A stretch of 64,000 nucleotides of DNA from Rhizobium etli_C (GCF_014198605.1 NZ_JACIHU010000004.1), one strand, 5' to 3'; numbered from the stretch's first letter, positions 33,147 through 42,088 are shown. Made by a program: numbers and translations. Notes: a model not told the origin generated them from the letters alone.

Positions 33147-33448
33147 GATTGTCGGTCTCGCGCCAGAGTGAAATCGAGCCTTCTCGACCAAGTGGACGCC
33201 GGAATTCCATGGGCTGCTCCGGCTGCGGATTTGGTGAAACGCCACCCCACCCTCCGTCATCCTCGGCCTTGTGCCGAGGATCCATGCCCGGTTCTGATGG
33301 AGACCAACGTGGATCCTCGGGCCAAGCCCTGGGAAAACGGAGCAAGGGATGAGCGCTGTGGCAGATCCGCGGCGGTCCTCAATGAGGTGCGCCGACCCGC
33401 GAGCTTTGGCGAGTGAGGATTCGATCGAAGAACGACACCGACCTAATC

Positions 33449-33530
33449 GTCGACATCACCTCTGCATTCAAATTTCGCAGCCTGGATTTACGGCAGTCGT
33501 AATTGATTTGCCCGGCGGTGATCAACGGCT
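33449..33530. repeat. Direct repeat copy 2
   Basis: Diverged copy of 33065-33146, spaced about 384 bp from it. The minus-strand frame reads LITAGQINYDCRKSRLRNLN, then AEVMST. Both copies may be fragments of a duplicated gene. Confidence 0.7.
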
Positions 33531-33632
33531 GCAAACATGAAAATTCACGTCGAAGCTAAAGGCATCGACAGGCGCGGCTCATCGGAGCGACACCTGTCGA
33601 CTGGTCAAACGAAACGACCCCCACTTCACCCC

Positions 33633-34271
33633 TCAGCCGACAGCAACGGCACGGGCGGCATCTATGGATGAAGCGATCTCGTCTTCGCTGCGGCCGCCAT
33701 TGATCGCCACCTGCCCGCCGAAGACGAAGTGGGGTACCGATCGGACGCCTACTGCCGCGGATCCGGCCGCTTCCTGCCGCACACGCTCATGCTGCGCCGG
33801 GTCGAGGGCGATCGCGCGGGCCTCGGCGCGGTCGAAGCCGTGGTGAACGGCGATATCGGCAAGCACGTCGGCATCGGCGATATTCCTCGCCCCCAGGAAA
33901 TAGGCTTCGGAGATCGCCACCGCGAGCCGATGCTGGGTACCGCGTTCACGGGCGGCGAGAATGAGGGCGTGCGCGGCCTCAGTGGGATAGGCCCAGGACT
34001 GGCGGCTGAGATCGAGGTCCAGCCCGGACGCGCGCGCCTCGGCCTCGGGCCGCGCGAAGGCCGCTTTCGGATCGGTGATGCCGTAGCGCGTGCGAACCAG
34101 ATCGGGAATATATAACCCCGCCGCAGGCGCATCCGGCAGCAGCAGGACCGGATGGTGGATAATGTCGACGGCAAGGCGCGGGAAGCGCTCGGCCAGCACC
34201 TTGTCGAGACGATACTGTCCCAGGATGCACCAAGGGCAGGTGATCTCCGTATAGAGGTCGATTTGCAGCAT
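33633..34271 (-). CDS. DsbA-family (FrnE/HCCA-isomerase-like) oxidoreductase
   Basis: A 212-residue cytoplasmic protein with a thioredoxin-fold start MLQIDLYTEITCPWCILGQ; the CPWC motif at residues 12-15 is the active site. AAVGVRSVPHFVFGGQVAINGG near the C terminus carries the conserved cis-Pro (VP) of the family. FrnE-like proteins act as disulfide isomerases or as polyketide-type isomerases; the substrate is unclear. The start at 34271 is chosen by the family's usual N terminus. It lies 14 bp after the SDR gene, in one transcript. Confidence 0.82.
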   Translation of the reverse strand: MLQIDLYTEITCPWCILGQYRLDKVLAERFPRLAVDIIHHPVLLLPDAPAAGLYIPDLVRTRYGITDPKAAFARPEAEARASGLDLDLSRQSWAYPTEAAHALILAARERGTQHRLAVAISEAYFLGARNIADADVLADIAVHHGFDRAEARAIALDPAQHERVRQEAAGSAAVGVRSVPHFVFGGQVAINGGRSEDEIASSIDAARAVAVG

Positions 34272-34284
34272 CACCCTCTCCCGA

Positions 34285-35010
34285 TCAGACCTGCGGCAGC
34301 GGCGGCAGGATCGCTTCGACCCGGTCACGCTTGGTGACGAGGCTCCAGATTTCTTCGGCGATCTCGTCGGGGTCGATCACCGGAAACTTCGGGTCGAGCG
34401 CCGCACCGCTCGATGTCATGGCGCGAAGGCCGGCCGAGCGGTCGATGACGGCGCCGATATTCACCGTGCCGGCATAGACGCCTTTCGGCATCGCCTCGGC
34501 GTTGAGGGTGAAGACATAATTGCGCGTCGCCGCCATCAGCGGGCCGACGCCGCTCATTCCTGGCATGGTGACCACGGCCGTCAGTCCGCCAACGATGACG
34601 ACCGCGCCGTCGCCGCGCGCCAGCATGCCGGGCAGCACCGCGTGCGACACTTCGATCGGCGAGAAGGTGAAAATATCGGCCATCGACCGCAGCCTGGCGG
34701 CATCGAGCTCCAGCGCGGGCACGAAATTGACGTCGGACGGCACCGGTGCGTAGACGGCCGCGTCGATCGATCCGAACCGCGTCTCGATGGAACGAACGAG
34801 GACGGGGATGCCGGCGAGATCGGTGAGATCGGCCGGGAATGCCGCCGCCTCGATGCCCGCCTGCGCCAGTTCGGCCAACCGTTCCTTAAGCGGGCCGGCG
34901 CGGCGCGCAACGAGCGCGACCCTATAGCCTTCGCGTCCGAACCGGTAAGCGAGCGAAGCGCCGAGGCCCGTGCCGGCGCCGAACAGCGCAATCGTTTTCT
35001 TGTCAGTCAT
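34285..35010 (-). CDS. SDR-family protein lacking the YxxxK catalytic pair
   Basis: A 241-residue Rossmann protein with a cofactor loop IALFGAGTGLGASLAYRFG and ARRAGPL (NADP-type Arg pair). DLTDLAGI and VIVGGLTAVVTMPGMS follow. Where classical SDRs have a Tyr-x-x-x-Lys, this one reads GVGPLMAATRNY, so the catalytic Tyr and Lys are absent. It may be non-catalytic, or use a different mechanism. It is divergent from the HxlR regulator and cotranscribed with the DsbA-like gene. Confidence 0.75.
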   Translation of the reverse strand: MTDKKTIALFGAGTGLGASLAYRFGREGYRVALVARRAGPLKERLAELAQAGIEAAAFPADLTDLAGIPVLVRSIETRFGSIDAAVYAPVPSDVNFVPALELDAARLRSMADIFTFSPIEVSHAVLPGMLARGDGAVVIVGGLTAVVTMPGMSGVGPLMAATRNYVFTLNAEAMPKGVYAGTVNIGAVIDRSAGLRAMTSSGAALDPKFPVIDPDEIAEEIWSLVTKRDRVEAILPPLPQV

Positions 35011-35102
35011 AACCTACTCCTTAGGCTGGTATGTTTTGCTGACCAGATATGTTATTTTGACTACCTGTCCCGCAAGAACGCATATTTTTAAGGCCTGGTC
35101 AC

Positions 35103-35483
35103 ATGCATATGCCTCCCCCTCCGAACCAGCCCGGCACGCACCCCGGCTGCCGAAAGGTCAACGAGATCCTGGGCCGCATGGGCGACAAGTGGACGATCAT
35201 GGCCATCACGATGCTGGCCGAGCGGCCGCGGCGCTTCAACGAGCTGAAGCGGCTGATCGGCGGGATTTCGCAACAGATGCTGACGCGCACCCTGAAGGCG
35301 CTGGAACGCGACGGAATGGTGACGCGCACGGTCTTTCCGACAATACCGCCGCAGGTCGAGTACGGCCTGACCGATCTCGGCCATTCGCTCGCCCCGCCGC
35401 TGCTGCAGCTTGCGATGTGGGTGGTGGACCATCTGGGAGAGATCGAGACGCATCGGGCATTGCACGACGAGGCGACGAAATAG
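35103..35483 (+). CDS. HxlR-family transcriptional regulator
   Basis: A 126-residue winged-helix protein: a Cys near the N terminus (HPGCRKVNEIL), then the hallmark GRMGDKWTIMAITMLAERPR RFNELKRLIGGISQQM run (shown here in two parts), LTRTLKALERDGMVTR and a VEYGLTDLGHSL wing. HxlR proteins sense redox or reactive aldehydes and quinones through that Cys. It is divergent from the SDR/DsbA pair with a 92-bp intergenic space, so it most likely controls that operon and itself. Confidence 0.88.
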   Translation: MHMPPPPNQPGTHPGCRKVNEILGRMGDKWTIMAITMLAERPRRFNELKRLIGGISQQMLTRTLKALERDGMVTRTVFPTIPPQVEYGLTDLGHSLAPPLLQLAMWVVDHLGEIETHRALHDEATK

Positions 35484-35605
35484 CCGCGAACGAAATTCGC
35501 CTCGATTTGGCGCATCAGACGTGATCAACAGCCGGTCGCGGGCGAGCGGTGGTTCGCGCGCCGCCGCGAGATTGGCGGAAAACCCGGGCTTTCTACATCG
35601 CCGTC

Positions 35606-36145
35606 CTATCGCCGCGTAAGGACCGACGTCTCGACCCAGGTGTTCAAGACGTCGTTCCGCTTGCCGACGACGACGACCTTCATCCAGGTGTTCTGGCCCT
35701 CGATCAGATAGGCCGTGCCGCTTTCCTTGCGTTCCGTCGTTACCGAACCCACCGAGGCTGCCGAGAGGCCCGCTTCGAAGGCTTCGAATTCGGCGCTCGA
35801 ACAACGCAAGTCCTCCGAACGATCCGCCGCCAGGGCGCCGAAATAATCGAGCTCGCAGGTGGCAGAGAAGAGGCTTCGGTATTCCTGATAATACAGGGCG
35901 AACTTCAGTCCGCTCGACATGGTATAGAGCTCGCGGCCGGTTCGAGGCTCAGAGATCGGACTGACGAGAGGAGAAGGCGTGTCGACGGTCCAATCGCCTC
36001 GATTGATGCCGCTGTGCAGGGCAGCCAGGTTTTGACCATTCAACACGCAGAGCTTCAGCGTGTCATTGAGAGGACACGCGGCTGCCCCTTCCCCGCTCAT
36101 CAGGATTGCGATCACCCCAGCTGCCAGGAAACGCACTCGCCCCAC
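35606..36145 (-). CDS. Secreted hypothetical protein
   Basis: A 179-residue protein with a GTG start and a signal peptide (VRFLAAGVIAILMSGEGAAA, cleavage probably after AAA-type residues). The mature part has Cys residues (CPLNDTLKLCV, ATCELDYFG, DLRCSSAE) that could form disulfides, and alternating strands (YLIEGQNTWMKVVVVGKRND). No family is recognised. It is monocistronic and convergent with the HxlR gene. Confidence 0.55.
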   Translation of the reverse strand: MGRVRFLAAGVIAILMSGEGAAACPLNDTLKLCVLNGQNLAALHSGINRGDWTVDTPSPLVSPISEPRTGRELYTMSSGLKFALYYQEYRSLFSATCELDYFGALAADRSEDLRCSSAEFEAFEAGLSAASVGSVTTERKESGTAYLIEGQNTWMKVVVVGKRNDVLNTWVETSVLTRR

Positions 36146-36373
36146 CCCAAATCATGCTATCAAAATCCACCGGTACCTTAGTTGGGACACCGAAGAAAAC
36201 AAGGCAGTGAATTTGCCTGCGCACCTCCTGGAATCGGAAATCGATTCAGGCCGAAATGCGCTCGATCCATCGTCCTTTGCCGTCAGCAGGGACTTGGACG
36301 GCAACCGATACCATCCATGGTCATCGAGGATTATATTAGCAGCAGGCCGTCGATAACACGGGTGGAGGAGCCT

Positions 36374-37219
36374 GTGAAAACCGCGAGACTATTTCTGTGC
36401 TTCGTCACTTTTCTTGGCGTCACGCTGGCTGAAAAGCCGGCCGATGCCGAGGAATTGGTGCGGTTCGAAAGCGTGCCGGTTAAGCTCAGCCCGTTTCGAA
36501 TCCGCAAAGCCCGGGAACTGGGGGAAATTCTCCCCCAGCCGCAAGGCACGCCGCTGCTCGGATATTTGTCTCGGCCTCGGGGTGACGGCCCCTTCCCGGC
36601 AATCGTCGTCATGCATGGATGCGATCACATGCGTGCGAGCGTCAGGGAGCTTTGGCCGAAGCGGCTGGTCTCATGGGGTTATGTCGTGCTTGTTGTCGAC
36701 AGCTTCACCACCCGCAACGTCAAGGATCCCTGTCGAAGCCATGTCCCCGATCGCGCCTTCGACGCCTATGGCGCTTTGGAATTCCTGTCGCAATCAGGCT
36801 TTGTCGACGCCCGGCGCGTCGCCCTGATGGGCTTTTCGGCGGGCGGCACCGCGACGCTGGATGCGACGAAAATCGACGGATACGAGCAGCTTGTGGAGCG
36901 CAAATTCCGGGCGGCGATTGCCTATTATCCCGCCTGTGACGCGGACCGGGGCGATGCGACGGTGCCGACCCTGATTTTAACAGGAGAGCGCGACAATTGG
37001 AGCCGGCCCGAACGATGCCAGAAGAGGCTCGCCCGTTCGAGCGACAATGCTCCGCCGATCGAGCTCAATATCTACAAGGGCAGGTATCACGGTTTCGATG
37101 CTCCGGAGTTCACCGGGGGAAAGCGGGTATTGGGCCATATCGAAAAATACGATCGTGACGCCGCAAGAAGATCCATCCGCACGGTGTACACGTTTCTTCG
37201 CAAGCACTTGGGAATGTAG
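36374..37219 (+). CDS. Secreted dienelactone-hydrolase-family alpha/beta hydrolase
   Basis: A 281-residue protein with a signal peptide (KTARLFLCFVTFLGVTLAEK). The GTG at 36374 follows a GGAGGAG element, so it is preferred over upstream in-frame starts. The alpha/beta-hydrolase fold shows HGCDH (oxyanion region), the nucleophile in GFSAGGTA, the acid in LTGERDNW and the His in GRYHGFD. Dienelactone-hydrolase relatives hydrolyse small esters and lactones. Periplasmic location is inferred from the signal sequence. Confidence 0.8.
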   Translation: MKTARLFLCFVTFLGVTLAEKPADAEELVRFESVPVKLSPFRIRKARELGEILPQPQGTPLLGYLSRPRGDGPFPAIVVMHGCDHMRASVRELWPKRLVSWGYVVLVVDSFTTRNVKDPCRSHVPDRAFDAYGALEFLSQSGFVDARRVALMGFSAGGTATLDATKIDGYEQLVERKFRAAIAYYPACDADRGDATVPTLILTGERDNWSRPERCQKRLARSSDNAPPIELNIYKGRYHGFDAPEFTGGKRVLGHIEKYDRDAARRSIRTVYTFLRKHLGM

Positions 37220-37302
37220 AGCTCTTTGCGTGTAAGGGGCAGACCGAGGCCGGTCGCCCGATGTCATGTTCGCATCCGGCCGTGTCGGGCCACGCCACCT
37301 TC

Positions 37303-37388
37303 CATTATCCCAAGCCTTGAGCTGGGATCCATACCCAGTGGTCTGGGAGACGTGCTTGGATCCCCGGTCTAGCCCGAGAAGACGGAGC
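37303..37388. repeat. Palindromic mosaic repeat unit (single)
   Basis: A diverged copy of the two-hairpin unit of the 46.7-47.5 kb array: CCCAAGCCTTGAGCTGGGATCC followed later by a CGGTCTAGCCCGAGAAGACGG arm. It lies between two unrelated genes. Confidence 0.55.
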
Positions 37389-37417
37389 GTGGGGGCGGCA
37401 CGGCCGAATGAAAGCGC

Positions 37418-37951
37418 CTAGACGCCGCTCGGCCGCCCGGAGCTTGTCGCCTGGCTCGCCGAAGACAGGAACGCTTCCTCTTCGCTCGGCACTTTCCCTT
37501 CCGGCGTCAGATCGTCGACGGCCTTCGGCAGATCGCGGCGCAGCCGGCCGAGAATCTCCTCGTGCGACAGGCCGGTATTCCTGGCGATCTCGTTCAAAAC
37601 TTCCGGACCGAGCGCTTCGGCAAGCTCGCCGTCATTGATGTCGGCATTCTGGCCGGGGCGGACCCAGGATTCCATCTTGTCACCGTGGCCGTTCTGCTGA
37701 AACGTCTTCAGGAGATCGCCGAGACCGCCGCTAACGATGCCGCCGGAGGTCAGGCCGCCGAGAAGGCCACCCAGGCCGCCGGAACCGCCGAGCCTGCCGA
37801 GGATACCGCCGAGCCCGCCCGGCTGCTGGCCTCCCGCGCCGGATTGCTGCGGATTCTGCAGGCCGCGCAGGAGCTCGCCGATCTTGTCCCTGTTCTGGTA
37901 ACCGGCAACGGCAAGAACGGCGAGAAGCGCCTTCAATTGACCGCTCATCAT
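37418..37951 (-). CDS. YidB/DUF937-family protein
   Basis: A 177-residue protein from ATG 37951 (GGAGG seven bases upstream). The N terminus is MMSGQLKALLAVLAVAGYQN, then a Gly/Leu/Gln-rich linker (GGLGGILGRLGGSGGLGGLL). The C terminus has a YidB-type helical domain (DGELAEALGPEVLNEIARNT, LSHEEILGRLRRDLPKAVDD, LTPEGKVPS). Function of the family is not firmly known. Confidence 0.8.
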   Translation of the reverse strand: MMSGQLKALLAVLAVAGYQNRDKIGELLRGLQNPQQSGAGGQQPGGLGGILGRLGGSGGLGGLLGGLTSGGIVSGGLGDLLKTFQQNGHGDKMESWVRPGQNADINDGELAEALGPEVLNEIARNTGLSHEEILGRLRRDLPKAVDDLTPEGKVPSEEEAFLSSASQATSSGRPSGV

Positions 37952-38089
37952 GATAGATCCTCCTATGGTGCCCCATGGGTGCAAACCACCTGGGGCGCTG
38001 AATGGACGCAAGGTTCACAGTGCTGGAAGGCCAGCCGTCGGTGGGCACGAGATCCCACGCCGGCGGATTGTTCGACTGTCGCAGGCGGG

Positions 38090-38422
38090 TCAGATTTCCG
38101 GGCAGCCGCGCCGGTTGGCAAAGACCATCCGTTCCGGCCCGCGGCGCGTCATCCCCTGGACGACGATGCTGCGGGGCGACACGCGGACGATCTGAGCGCG
38201 GCGAAGGCCCTCGCTGCGGGCGATGTCGAGCGCATCGTCGGGATCGCAGCCGCGCCGCCCGCGGCGGTCATAGCGGTCGAAATCGCGATCGCGGTCGTAA
38301 ACCCCGACGCCACCGGGGCCGATGCGCAATTCCATGTCCTGCGTGGCGGCGATTGTCGGCGCGATCGTCAAACCGCTCATCGCGGCGAGGCCGACCAAGA
38401 CGAACTGAAGCGTTTTCTGCAT
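38090..38422 (-). CDS. Small secreted Arg/Asp-rich protein
   Basis: A 110-residue protein with a signal peptide (MQKTLQFVLVGLAAMSGLTI, cleavage near AAT) and a strong GGAGG five bases before the ATG. The mature part has MELRIGPGGVGVYDRDRDFD, then CDPDDALDIARSEGLRRAQI and a closing NRRGC. Two Cys may bond. It belongs to a recurring rhizobial family of short secreted proteins with an RIGPGGV start, whose function is unknown. Confidence 0.65.
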   Translation of the reverse strand: MQKTLQFVLVGLAAMSGLTIAPTIAATQDMELRIGPGGVGVYDRDRDFDRYDRRGRRGCDPDDALDIARSEGLRRAQIVRVSPRSIVVQGMTRRGPERMVFANRRGCPEI

Positions 38423-38527
38423 GAATTCCTCCCATGGATTTCCGCTTATCGCCATATCAACATTGCCATCGGGTTTTTGTTCCGTGCGGCAGAAGAAGGC
38501 GGGCGCGCGGGAGTCAAGGCGCAGCCG

Positions 38528-39343
38528 CTAACTCTCGTGCCCAACATGATGCTCCAACCAGGCGACGGCGAAGCTGCAGATCGAAGCCGCTTCCACCAGG
38601 ACCGACGGCGCTTCTCCGATCAGGCCCTGCGCTCCCGCGCCGCTCGCGAGAAATGCGCGGACGATCTCGCCGAAATAGTCGTTTGCGAGGCCAGGGACGA
38701 CCGGATCGCTGGTGTCGAATTCCTCGAGCATCCGCCAGACCACGCCGGCCGGCGTGGCGAAGGGCACCTCATATCGGCGCAGGCGCTTGCCGGGAATTTG
38801 CGAGAGATGCTCGGCATGGTGAAGAAGGGTCATCGTGTCGAGCGGGGCGCCGACCATGAGAACCTTGCCGCCCGCCTCCACCAGCTTGGCGAGCGGAGAG
38901 CCCTCGCCATAACCGTAATCGAGCGGATGGTCGGCGGTCAGCCAGTCGGCCGTGGCACCGATTGCCGCGACGGAGGCGCCCGGATTGCCGCTGCGTCGCG
39001 CCCCCGCCCTCGTTCGAAGGAATTCAGGGAATATGCCATTGTCGCGGATGGCCCTGGAGGTCGCGGGATCGAAGGGCGCGATATGGCCGCGCCATTCGCC
39101 AGGAACGCGTCCGTCCTCGTCGAGCAACTCGTCATAGGCGCCGTTCCAGTCCGTATAGCCGACGATGGTGCCCGAACGCCCCACGGCATCGCCCAGCGCA
39201 TCGATGAACATGTCGGGACCGTTGAGCAGCCGCCCTACCCTGCTCATCGCGGCATGCACCATGACCATGTCGCCGGCGCGAAGGCCGAGCTTTTCCAAAT
39301 CCTTGCCAAGCGAGAGGCGGGTGTGAAACTGCGGAGCGGTCAT
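38528..39343 (-). CDS. AAC(3)-like aminoglycoside N-acetyltransferase family protein
   Basis: A 271-residue protein of the antibiotic NAT family. Landmarks: LRAGDMVMVHAAMSRVGRL (residue 24 on), GTIVGYTDWNGAYDELL, FRTRAGARRSGNPGASVAAIG-like text (shown here only in part), and VGAPLDTMTLLHHAEHLS, all typical of AAC(3). Chromosomal relatives may be genuine resistance enzymes or house acetyltransferases; this cannot be told from sequence. The open frame extends to 39478, overlapping the upstream hydrolase stop, so a longer start is possible. Confidence 0.82.
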   Translation of the reverse strand: MTAPQFHTRLSLGKDLEKLGLRAGDMVMVHAAMSRVGRLLNGPDMFIDALGDAVGRSGTIVGYTDWNGAYDELLDEDGRVPGEWRGHIAPFDPATSRAIRDNGIFPEFLRTRAGARRSGNPGASVAAIGATADWLTADHPLDYGYGEGSPLAKLVEAGGKVLMVGAPLDTMTLLHHAEHLSQIPGKRLRRYEVPFATPAGVVWRMLEEFDTSDPVVPGLANDYFGEIVRAFLASGAGAQGLIGEAPSVLVEAASICSFAVAWLEHHVGHES

Positions 39344-39474
39344 GGTCCAACGATCATCGGGTCGTGGGCGGGAGTCAATGCTCCCCGGTCGTTCAGGACG
39401 CCGTTGATCGCGATGCCCTGCCGCCGCCCTGAGCGCCTCGCCGCGCCTGCGGCCGTGGTGGGCCTCGCGGAGGC

Positions 39475-40416
39475 TCATGCTACATCCGTCAGCAGTCCAG
39501 GCTCGACGGCCTCGATGATCGCGCTCAGCATCTGCAATGTCACGGCCGGGGCGACGTGATGCGGCATATGGCCGACACCCTCCAGGCGTTTCACGAGAAG
39601 ACGGGGATGCCTTTGCCGGAGCCAGTCGATGTGCACATTCGGATCGATGATAAGGTCTTGCGACCCGAAGAGCACATGGATGGGAACCTGCTCAGGCAGG
39701 CCAGGGAGCAGAGCCATGTCTCGGTTGAAAGCGCGCAGCTCGTCAGCCATGGTTTCAATCGCACTTGGCCGGATCATATGGCCGGAAGGCAGCATGTTCA
39801 GGTGGGACGGCAGTGCATTCGGGAATGATGATGAGCGAAGTCCGTGCCGGAGGAAGAGGGAGGCCCAGCGAGACATGATGTGTCGCCGGATCAGCGGCCC
39901 TATCACCGGCGCAACGGCGGTGCGCAGCAGGACCAAAGGCTTCGGGGGAACAGGACTGCAGCAGGGTGAGACCAGCAGGAGTGCCTTTACGAGCTCTGCC
40001 CTGCGGGCAGCCAGATGAAGAGCCGCGGCACTGCCGATCGAATGGGCGACGATCGTGACAGGTCCAAGCCCTGAGGTATCGAGAAAGCGCTCAAGCCAGA
40101 AAGATTGACCGAGCGGACCCCGTTCCTGCGGTGGAAGCGAGGAACTCAAGCCATAGCCGGGACGATCGATGGCAATCAGTCGCTGCTGGCTGTTTTCCAG
40201 AGGAAGCAGCACCTCTTCCGCCAGACTGCCGCAGCCATGCAGAACCACAACCGGGCTTCCGCTTGGTGAACCGCTTTCAAGGACATGAACCTGATGCTCA
40301 CCGATGACGCTGATCGTCCCGAGCCTGGGCCGGATGGGCTGCTTCTTCAACATGGGCAGCAAACCCGGCAGGCCGCCAAAAGTTCCGGCGTCGACAGCGC
40401 AAGCGACTGATAACAT
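39475..40416 (-). CDS. Alpha/beta hydrolase
   Basis: A serine hydrolase of roughly 313 residues from ATG 40416; other in-frame starts at 40524 and 40353 are possible, none with a good Shine-Dalgarno sequence. It has VVVLHGCGSL (oxyanion), the nucleophile in VAHSIGSAAA, the acid in FGSQDLIIDPN and the His in GVGHMPHHVAP. It ends at the point where an open frame of the AAC(3)-like gene begins (ATGA), so the two may be coupled. Substrate unknown. Confidence 0.75.
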   Translation of the reverse strand: MLSVACAVDAGTFGGLPGLLPMLKKQPIRPRLGTISVIGEHQVHVLESGSPSGSPVVVLHGCGSLAEEVLLPLENSQQRLIAIDRPGYGLSSSLPPQERGPLGQSFWLERFLDTSGLGPVTIVAHSIGSAAALHLAARRAELVKALLLVSPCCSPVPPKPLVLLRTAVAPVIGPLIRRHIMSRWASLFLRHGLRSSSFPNALPSHLNMLPSGHMIRPSAIETMADELRAFNRDMALLPGLPEQVPIHVLFGSQDLIIDPNVHIDWLRQRHPRLLVKRLEGVGHMPHHVAPAVTLQMLSAIIEAVEPGLLTDVA

Positions 40417-40809
40417 GTGATTTAATACATCGTCGACGGACCCGCCGGAGGGAGTGCAAACTTTCGGCCTGCATCCAGTTCGTGTTCCGCGGACAATTCG
40501 CTCACAGGATGGCCCGGAGTCCACTGGATTGCTGTACAGCCACTCACACCTTATTCTAGTGTCCTCGTGCGCCTATAGCCGCGAAACGTGTGTCACGCCG
40601 ATTTCACGCGATTTCGACGGCGGCTCTCATTAGATTCTGCCGAGATTTCGCCAGCAAGATTTTGCCTGAACAGGATGTCTGTCAGAACGCGTGTCTGACG
40701 GCACCGCCGGCCGCCGCAATGGTGAGTGCTCGGGCCGATCAAGCATTCCAGGGTGGGCGGCGGTCGGCTGTATCGATCTTGGTCACGCTGCAACAGGAGG
40801 CAGCTGAAG
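40417..40809. other. Intergenic, no feature recognised
   Basis: No supported gene, repeat or hairpin of note, apart from the AGGAGG of the next small gene at about 40796-40801. Confidence 0.4.
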
Positions 40810-40998
40810 ATGCAATTTGCGGTCCATTCAAAGACGATCGCCGAACTTGATTACGACAGACAAACCTGCCTCTTGCGGGTGCTCTACAAGGACGGACGAG
40901 TAAGCTCTGTTGCCAATGTCGCTCCCACCCTCGTGATGAAAATCGTCGCGCGGATTCCCGTCGAAAAATCTTCATACCTCCTGCAGACAGCCATCTGA
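40810..40998 (+). CDS. KTSC-domain-like small protein
   Basis: A 62-residue protein with AGGAGG nine bases before its ATG. The text MQFAVHSKTIAELDYDRQTC, then LLRVLYKDGRVSSVANV and a final LVMKIVARIPVEKSS follows the KTSC pattern of a Ser-Ile start, a Tyr-Asp turn, LxVxF and a C-terminal S/K element. KTSC proteins are small and of uncertain, possibly nucleic-acid-linked, role. Confidence 0.65.
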   Translation: MQFAVHSKTIAELDYDRQTCLLRVLYKDGRVSSVANVAPTLVMKIVARIPVEKSSYLLQTAI

Positions 40999-41077
40999 GA
41001 CTTCCGCGAGAGCGGATCAGTCAGACAGCGCCTCATTCCGCGTGGAGCCTTTCCTGGGGCCGACCGGTATGGATCCT

Positions 41078-42088
41078 CTACCGCCGATCGGTTCCGCCTA
41101 GGCCATCCTTGCGATCTATGAAAGTTTCGGCTTCATCCACCACGCGTTCCTTGATGGCATCATGGGCATCGGAGGCAACGTCCACGGCCTTGTGATAGAC
41201 TTCCGATGCTATCTCCTTACCCTGCTCGACGACATCCTGGGCCTGATGGCTGAGGCTGTCTTTCGTGCTGTCTGCGGCTTCGCCGACCAGCTCATCCTCG
41301 GTATCGGTGTGGGGCAGCGCCGCGCCAATCGCTGCACCGACCGCGAAAGCCAGAGCCCCGCCGACCAGCGGCTGGTCGCGGAAATGGGTGAGGATCGCCT
41401 CGTTGAGCTTGCTCGTTTGCTCCTGAAGACTGGTCGCCGCCGAAGAGGATCGGCTCGACAGCGAGCTGGCCGCGTCGGACGCACGGGCGCTGAGGTCGCT
41501 CGCGGCGCTTTTCGCCTGCTCCCATTTCTCCGCCGCCCAGCCGGTTGCCGCGTCGAGCATCGCACCAGTCTCGTCGGTGATCTGGCTGATCTGTTTTCCG
41601 CTGGCGTCGGCGAAGCCACGATAGGTCTTGCCCGCCTCGTCCATGAAATGGCCGGCGCGACCTCCTGTTTCGTCTGTCAACGCTTTCAACCGCTTGCCGG
41701 ATTCATCGGCAAAATGGCTGTAACGCGTGCCATTTTCGATTGCCGGCGGGCCAATCCTGCGGACCCGGCCAGTCGCCGGATAAAGCGGGTATTCGGGATC
41801 CTCCCTCCAGATCGCCGTGTCGCCTGATGACGGACTGCCTTTTGCCATGAGCCAGGCCAGGCTCACGCCGATCAGCGCGACCGGCAGGGGGTTCGCCTTG
41901 AGGGCGTGGCCAAGATTGCTGACATACTCTCCGCCGCCGCTTCCCTTGGCGTATGCGATGACCTCATCGATGAGCTGGCCCGGCGACATCCGTTCCTGGA
42001 TCGCGTCAATCCGATCTCCGATGCGGCGGCGGTCCTGGTCGATCTCCCGCTGAAGCTCGGCCGATGTTTTCTCCATTGAGTTTTCCAT
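41078..42088 (-). CDS. DUF3618-family membrane-associated protein
   Basis: A 336-residue protein. The N-terminal ELQREIDQDRRRIGDRIDAI and MSPGQLIDEVIAYAKGSG run is the DUF3618 signature, and LKANPLPVALIGVSLAWLMA is a membrane segment. A long helical Ala/Ser-rich part follows (AASDLSARASDAASSLSSRS), then a second hydrophobic patch (LVGGALAFAVGAAIGAALP). It overlaps the stop of the next gene upstream (TGATG) and is the last of a three-gene operon. Such operons are thought to act in envelope stress or ribosome-membrane association, by analogy with YqjD/ElaB. Confidence 0.82.
   Translation of the reverse strand: MENSMEKTSAELQREIDQDRRRIGDRIDAIQERMSPGQLIDEVIAYAKGSGGGEYVSNLGHALKANPLPVALIGVSLAWLMAKGSPSSGDTAIWREDPEYPLYPATGRVRRIGPPAIENGTRYSHFADESGKRLKALTDETGGRAGHFMDEAGKTYRGFADASGKQISQITDETGAMLDAATGWAAEKWEQAKSAASDLSARASDAASSLSSRSSSAATSLQEQTSKLNEAILTHFRDQPLVGGALAFAVGAAIGAALPHTDTEDELVGEAADSTKDSLSHQAQDVVEQGKEIASEVYHKAVDVASDAHDAIKERVVDEAETFIDRKDGLGGTDRR

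Larger units (their letters stand above)
32919..33632. other. Right prophage boundary: direct repeats, palindromic element, hairpin
   Basis: This gap between phage and chromosome has no supported complete gene. It holds two direct-repeat copies (33065-33146 and 33449-33530) and a palindromic mosaic unit (about 33254-33340). An inverted repeat TCGACAGG/CCTGTCGA near 33568-33600, with a loop of about 20 bases, lies downstream of the DsbA-like gene. I did not find a copy of any of these at the left prophage edge. Confidence 0.5.

Noticed and set aside
33065..33530. Direct repeats as attL/attR of the prophage
   Set aside because: Both copies lie on the same side of the prophage and neither has a partner at the left edge.
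37562..39559. 665-residue plus-strand open frame
   Set aside because: Antisense to the YidB-like, small secreted and AAC(3)-like genes, all of which have better protein character and ribosome-binding sites.
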